Of a stretch of DNA of 6,782 nt, positions 6,413-6,782 are shown in pieces (the stretch's first letter is position 1; each line of letters begins with the position of its first letter). The notes under the pieces were generated by a model. That model did not search any database, was not told where the DNA came from, and was given only the letters and a program-made list of their open reading frames with translations. This stretch comes from an uncultured Clostridia bacterium. Lineage in GTDB: Bacteria; Bacillota; Clostridia; TANB77; CAG-508. The DNA lies in assembly GCA_947627785.1 (NCBI GenBank), contig CANQXC010000112.1:1-6782 (forward strand), given 5' to 3'. The translations under genes and the position numbers were made by a program.

Positions 6413-6782
6413 TCATTTTTTATTTTCTATTTCTGTAACTTTAAGTTTGCCATTACATTTTCCACATCTATATTTTCTTGTAAAGTTTTTAGCAATCCTT
6501 TGTCTAAAAAATACTTGTCCACATTCTTCACATTTTATTTTGTATCTATCTTTTCTTTTTTCTATATTATATTCAACATTACTTTTCTTATAGTCTTCTT
6601 CTCTATTTCCCACTCTTGATATGTCATATCCAAGTTTTTCGTTTATATATTTTGCATATTGTTTAAAGTTTTTTCCATGGTTATTGCAAAATGGTATGCA
6701 ATGTATTAATTCATGAATTATTGTATTTTTTATTATATCATTATTTAACTGCATTACCCAATTACTTATTTCAATATTTTGG
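6413..6782 (-). CDS. SprT-like zinc metalloprotease with C-terminal zinc ribbon, partial
   Basis: The protein belongs to the SprT-like (SPRTN-related) family, whose characterised members degrade DNA-bound proteins; the role of small bacterial members is mostly unproven. The frame stays open past the ATG at 6754 to the right edge, adding QNIEISNWV. That reads like the strand preceding the active-site helix in this family, so the true start is outside the window. The visible part has NTIIHELIHCIPFCNNHGK, giving the HExxH zinc site and the third histidine ligand eight residues on. A zinc ribbon near the end has CEEC and CGKC pairs. It ends in TGA, 61 bp before the amidase ATG, with a terminator-like hairpin between. 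It faces the same way as the cas genes, but the promoter before cas6 suggests separate transcription. Confidence 0.9.
   Translation of the reverse strand, partial: QNIEISNWVMQLNNDIIKNTIIHELIHCIPFCNNHGKNFKQYAKYINEKLGYDISRVGNREEDYKKSNVEYNIEKRKDRYKIKCEECGQVFFRQRIAKNFTRKYRCGKCNGKLKVTEIENKK

Noticed and set aside
6401..6619. Hydrophobic plus-strand open frame of 72 codons
   Set aside because: It is antisense to the zinc ribbon of the SprT-like gene and its composition is explained by the T-rich strand.
1..6782. CRISPR array or CRISPR repeats
   Set aside because: No regularly spaced direct repeats of about 30 bp are seen on either strand. The array, if present, is outside the window.

Overview
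The window is strongly AT-rich. Every convincing gene lies on the minus strand, and most have purine-rich AGGAGG-type ribosome binding sites. Standard stop codons are used: TAA for most genes and TGA for the SprT-like gene. This points to a low-GC Firmicute, most likely a Clostridia member. That placement is inferred from composition, Shine-Dalgarno sites and protein character, because no marker gene is present.

Read along the minus strand from the right edge, the window holds the following. (1) 6413 to >6782: the C-terminal part of a SprT-like zinc metalloprotease with a zinc ribbon, cut by the window edge. (2) A 15-bp hairpin followed by a U7 run. It looks like an intrinsic terminator, but it also contains the Shine-Dalgarno of the next gene, whose ATG directly follows the U run. 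(3) 5869-6351: a 160-residue papain-like putative amidase-domain protein with no signal peptide. (4) A spacer of about 180 bp with a near-consensus sigma-A promoter (TTGACA, 17 bp, TATTAT). (5) Five tightly packed cas genes in the order cas6, cas8b (Cst1), cas7 (Cst2/DevR), cas5 (Cas5t) and cas3. The last runs off the left edge after 482 codons.

The cas block is a type I-B CRISPR-Cas interference module of the Tneap/Cst kind. Cas6 cuts the pre-crRNA. Cas8b, Cas7 and Cas5, with the crRNA, form the Cascade complex that finds target DNA. Cas3 (HD nuclease plus SF2 helicase) is recruited to degrade it. The spacings between cas6, cas8b, cas7 and cas5 are short and Shine-Dalgarno sites overlap preceding stop codons, so one transcript from the promoter upstream of cas6 probably covers the set. 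A perfect 15-bp hairpin sits exactly between the cas5 stop and the cas3 Shine-Dalgarno. It is the most notable unexplained element inside the operon. No CRISPR array and no cas4, cas1 or cas2 is visible; they could lie beyond the left edge.

I see no evidence for an entirely new system. The observations most worth following are the two regulatory-looking hairpins, the missing N-terminal histidine in Cas6, and the non-ATG starts of two Cascade genes.
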